From: Syntrophomonadaceae bacterium
GTDB lineage: Bacteria > Bacillota > Dethiobacteria > DTU022
Reading direction: 5' to 3'
Assembly: GCA_007131435.1 (NCBI GenBank)
Contig: SLQM01000219.1
Span: 1 to 7,414, forward strand
Length of the DNA stretch: 7,414 bases
Part shown: positions 6,325 through 7,414 of the stretch, in pieces
Layout: each line of letters starts with the position of its first letter
Numbering within the stretch: position 1 is the stretch's first letter
The notes under the pieces: generated by a model
What the model saw: the letters and a program-made list of their open reading frames with translations, nothing else
Told to the model about the DNA's origin: nothing
The model's database searches: none
Made by a program: the position numbers and the translations under genes

Positions 6325-6353
6325 ATTTTAATATTTGAACTTAATATTTGCAA
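6325..6353 (-). promoter_or_regulatory. Promoter of the DOMON lipoprotein gene
   Basis: Minus-strand TTGCAA (6353-6348) and TAAAAT (6330-6325) are exactly 17 bases apart in an AT-rich gap. The leader to the ATG at 6272 would be about 45 bases and includes AGGAGG. Read-through from trhA remains possible because no terminator separates them. Confidence 0.55.
6328..6350. repeat. Tandem 10-bp direct repeat inside the DOMON promoter
   Basis: TTAATATTTG occurs at 6328-6337 and again, identical, at 6341-6350, giving a 13-base period. The copies cover the spacer and parts of both promoter boxes, a position where a repressor could act. The sequence is AT-rich, so chance is not excluded. Confidence 0.5.
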
Positions 6354-6357
6354 ACTG

Positions 6358-7008
6358 TTATCCCTTGAGCGGTATAACATAGAAAAGGATAGCAAAGAAG
6401 TGGCAGATACTGCCGCCGAGGACAAAAAGGTGCCAGATGGCATGCATTAGCAGTTTATCTTTGAAGGCATAGAAGATCATGCCCAGGGTATAAGACAGGC
6501 CGCCAGCCCCGAGCAGGATAATGCCGTTTAGAGGAAGGTTTGCAAATAGATCGCCGATTGAAAAAACAATCAGCCAGCCCATCAGGAGGTAAAAAAGAGT
6601 TGATATAACCACGTGCCTGTTGATAAAAAATATTTTATAGGCTATGCCTACCAGGGCCAGGGCCCAGATAATCCCGAACATGGTCCAACCTCGCGGCCCC
6701 TGGAGGGTAACCAGCATGAAAGGGGTATAAGTTCCGGCGATCAACATATAGATTGCTGAATGGTCTATTATCCTGAAAATATATTTTAACCGCGGTTTCT
6801 GAATGCTGTGGTAGAGAGTCGATGAGAGGTATAAAAATACCAGGCTCGAGCCATATATAGACACGCTTACAACATGGACTGCGCTTCCGTGCATCGTTGC
6901 GAATACTACAAGCAGCACCAGTCCGGCTACCGCGAGCAGCGCCCCTATGCCGTGAGTTACAGAGTTTGCTATTTCATTGATCATCGTAAGTCTTCTTATG
7001 TTTTCCAT
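6358..7008 (-). CDS. trhA: TrhA/hemolysin III family membrane protein (PAQR fold)
   Basis: Integral membrane protein of 216 residues with seven predicted helices. The family was first named hemolysin III; TrhA of Bacillus and E. coli has been linked to membrane-energetics and fluidity homeostasis, and haemolysis is not its established role. Diagnostic motifs are VTHGIGALLA (18-27), SSTLYHS (62-68), IDHSAIYMLIAGTYTPF (81-97) and HAIWHLFVLGGSICHF (189-204). Ser63, His67, Asp82, His189 and His193 correspond to the conserved metal-site residues of PAQR proteins. The length is normal. AAAGGA (7016-7021) lies 7 bases before the ATG. It lies just behind the 5S rRNA gene in the same direction, with a decayed gene on the other strand between them, and ahead of the DOMON lipoprotein gene. 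No functional tie to either is evident. Confidence 0.93.
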   Translation of the reverse strand: MENIRRLTMINEIANSVTHGIGALLAVAGLVLLVVFATMHGSAVHVVSVSIYGSSLVFLYLSSTLYHSIQKPRLKYIFRIIDHSAIYMLIAGTYTPFMLVTLQGPRGWTMFGIIWALALVGIAYKIFFINRHVVISTLFYLLMGWLIVFSIGDLFANLPLNGIILLGAGGLSYTLGMIFYAFKDKLLMHAIWHLFVLGGSICHFFAILFYVIPLKG

Positions 7009-7061
7009 CTGGATTTCCTTTCAGTTATTAACAGATAATTTGCCAAACAATCCAAACCTAT

Positions 7062-7090
7062 TGTATACCTAACAACATTTCTCTGTCCAA
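7062..7090 (-). promoter_or_regulatory. Possible promoter of trhA
   Basis: Minus-strand TTGGAC (7090-7085) is followed after 17 bases by TATACA (7067-7062). An alternative reading is TGGACA with TACAAT at 18 bases. The leader to the ATG at 7008 would be about 47 bases. It overlaps the 5' end of the decayed DUF2283-type gene. Confidence 0.42.
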
Positions 7091-7250
7091 CCCAGGCCAA
7101 GAAAATGAGGAGATATCTATTGGCATTAACCTTGATTTAGATGATTCGGGAGAAATAGTTGGTATAGATATTGATAATGCCAGCAAAGTACTTGAATTAG
7201 AAAAACTAACTATCAAAAATTTGCCGTCAAAAGTCGTAGTTGAAAGTTGA
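7074..7250 (+). pseudogene. C-terminal remnant of a DUF2283-type protein
   Basis: The + strand frame ending at the TGA at 7248-7250 encodes about 58 residues resembling the DUF2283 domain: ISLSN, then GINLDLDDSGEIVGIDIDNA (18-37 of the fragment), ASKVLELEKL and a short basic/hydrophobic end. The pattern of D-D-G, (I/V)GI(D/E)I and NASK is the family hallmark; these small proteins are often found near toxin-antitoxin or mobile genes and their role is unknown. The frame is open from 7032 but has no ATG, GTG or TTG before the conserved part, and no ribosome binding site. Just upstream, another frame reads LLYT before a stop, similar to the ALYI motif expected there, so a frameshift after an N-terminal part is possible. 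It is most likely a dead fragment. Confidence 0.62.
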
Positions 7251-7259
7251 TACTCTTTT

Positions 7260-7297
7260 CTACCCTGAAAAAAGAACCGTCCCCGTTTCTGGTTTTT
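7260..7297 (-). repeat. Dispersed repeat, copy B (GGGGACGGTTCTTTTTTC core)
   Basis: Minus-strand copy of the element whose degenerate partner lies at 989-1025. The core GGGGACGGTTCTTTTTTC is at 7284-7267. From memory, stretches with GGGGACGGTTCT recur many times in clostridial and related genomes and resemble REP-type elements mobilised by IS200-like (Y1) transposases; I cannot confirm that here. No transposase gene is in the window. It lies between the DUF2283 remnant and the 5S rRNA hairpin. Confidence 0.6.
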
Positions 7298-7308
7298 GTA
7301 CATAATTT

Positions 7309-7335
7309 AGCCTCCCTTGTGTTCGAAGGGAGGCT
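7309..7335 (-). terminator. Hairpin behind the 5S rRNA gene, likely rRNA operon terminator
   Basis: AGCCTCCCTT (7309-7318) and AAGGGAGGCT (7326-7335) form a perfect 10-bp stem with a 7-base loop. It starts 16 bases past the 5S 3' end. The T-run behind it on the minus strand is weak (AAATTATG), so termination may depend on the stem or be partial. Confidence 0.6.
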
Positions 7336-7351
7336 GTTTAAGAAAATATTT

Positions 7352-7414
7352 CCTGGCGGGGACCTACTCTCCCGGGGGCTCGCGCCCCGAGTACCATCGG
7401 CGCTGGAGGACTTA
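7352..7414 (-). rRNA. rrf: 5S ribosomal RNA, 3' half (runs out of window)
   Basis: Read on the minus strand, the last 63 bases carry the 3' half of a 5S rRNA: CCTCCAGCGCCGATGGTACT, then a GC-rich hairpin region, GGGAGAGTAGGT and the 3' end CCGCCAGG at 7359-7352. CGCCGATGGTACT and GAGAGTAGG are highly conserved bacterial 5S segments. The exact mature end is set by pairing with the 5' part, which is outside the window. The rest of an rRNA operon probably lies to the right, transcribed leftward. Confidence 0.93.

Noticed and set aside
6273..6443. Longer N-terminus for the DOMON protein starting at 6443
   Set aside because: It would overlap the trhA gene by 86 bases and bury the signal peptide in the middle of the protein.
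7058..7303. An 81-codon minus-strand frame near the 5S gene
   Set aside because: It is the mirror of the DUF2283-type remnant and of the dispersed repeat, with a low-complexity serine-rich product and no family resemblance.

Overview
The window looks like chromosome of a low-to-mid GC Firmicute, probably a strictly or largely anaerobic member of the Clostridia. The reasons are strong AGGAGG-type ribosome binding sites, sigma-A-like promoters, TTG starts, a ThiI without a rhodanese domain paired with its own cysteine desulfurase, a flavodoxin/ferredoxin fusion of the EFR1 type, and a 5S rRNA end of Firmicute type. No plasmid, phage or complete insertion sequence is visible. The species cannot be named from the sequence alone.

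Left part (1-960): the N-terminal 179 codons of a thioredoxin reductase run leftward out of the window. It is divergent from a 73-codon Nfu/NifU C-terminal-type Fe-S scaffold protein. The shared intergenic region carries back-to-back promoters, and the nfu gene ends in a strong terminator.

Middle left (960-3670): an AT-rich leader holds one degenerate copy of a dispersed repeat. A cysteine desulfurase and thiI follow, 51 bases apart, and form a sulfur-transfer operon for 4-thiouridine in tRNA (and possibly thiazole sulfur).

Middle right (3674-5650): a leftward EFR1-like flavodoxin/2x[4Fe-4S] protein is divergent from two overlapping genes for small two-helix membrane proteins. These two are paralogues of each other: YFYLV lies at identical positions near both N-termini and LPxYLYHW near both C-termini. 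This pair is the least understood part of the window. It ends in a 13-bp terminator hairpin that also separates it from the convergent genes on the right.

Right part (5655-7414), leftward: a DOMON-domain lipoprotein with its own promoter, a TrhA/hemolysin III family seven-helix membrane protein, and the 3' part of a 5S rRNA with a hairpin behind it. Between the 5S gene and trhA lies a startless C-terminal remnant of a DUF2283-type gene on the + strand, next to a second, inverted copy of the dispersed repeat.

The common theme of the confident genes is thiol, sulfur and Fe-S chemistry plus redox (TrxB, Nfu, cysteine desulfurase, ThiI, EFR1 protein, possibly heme-binding DOMON). They are arranged as several short transcription units, so this is a loose neighbourhood rather than one pathway. 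I see no complete novel defence or mobile system. The best candidates for something undescribed are the paralogous membrane pair and the dispersed repeat.
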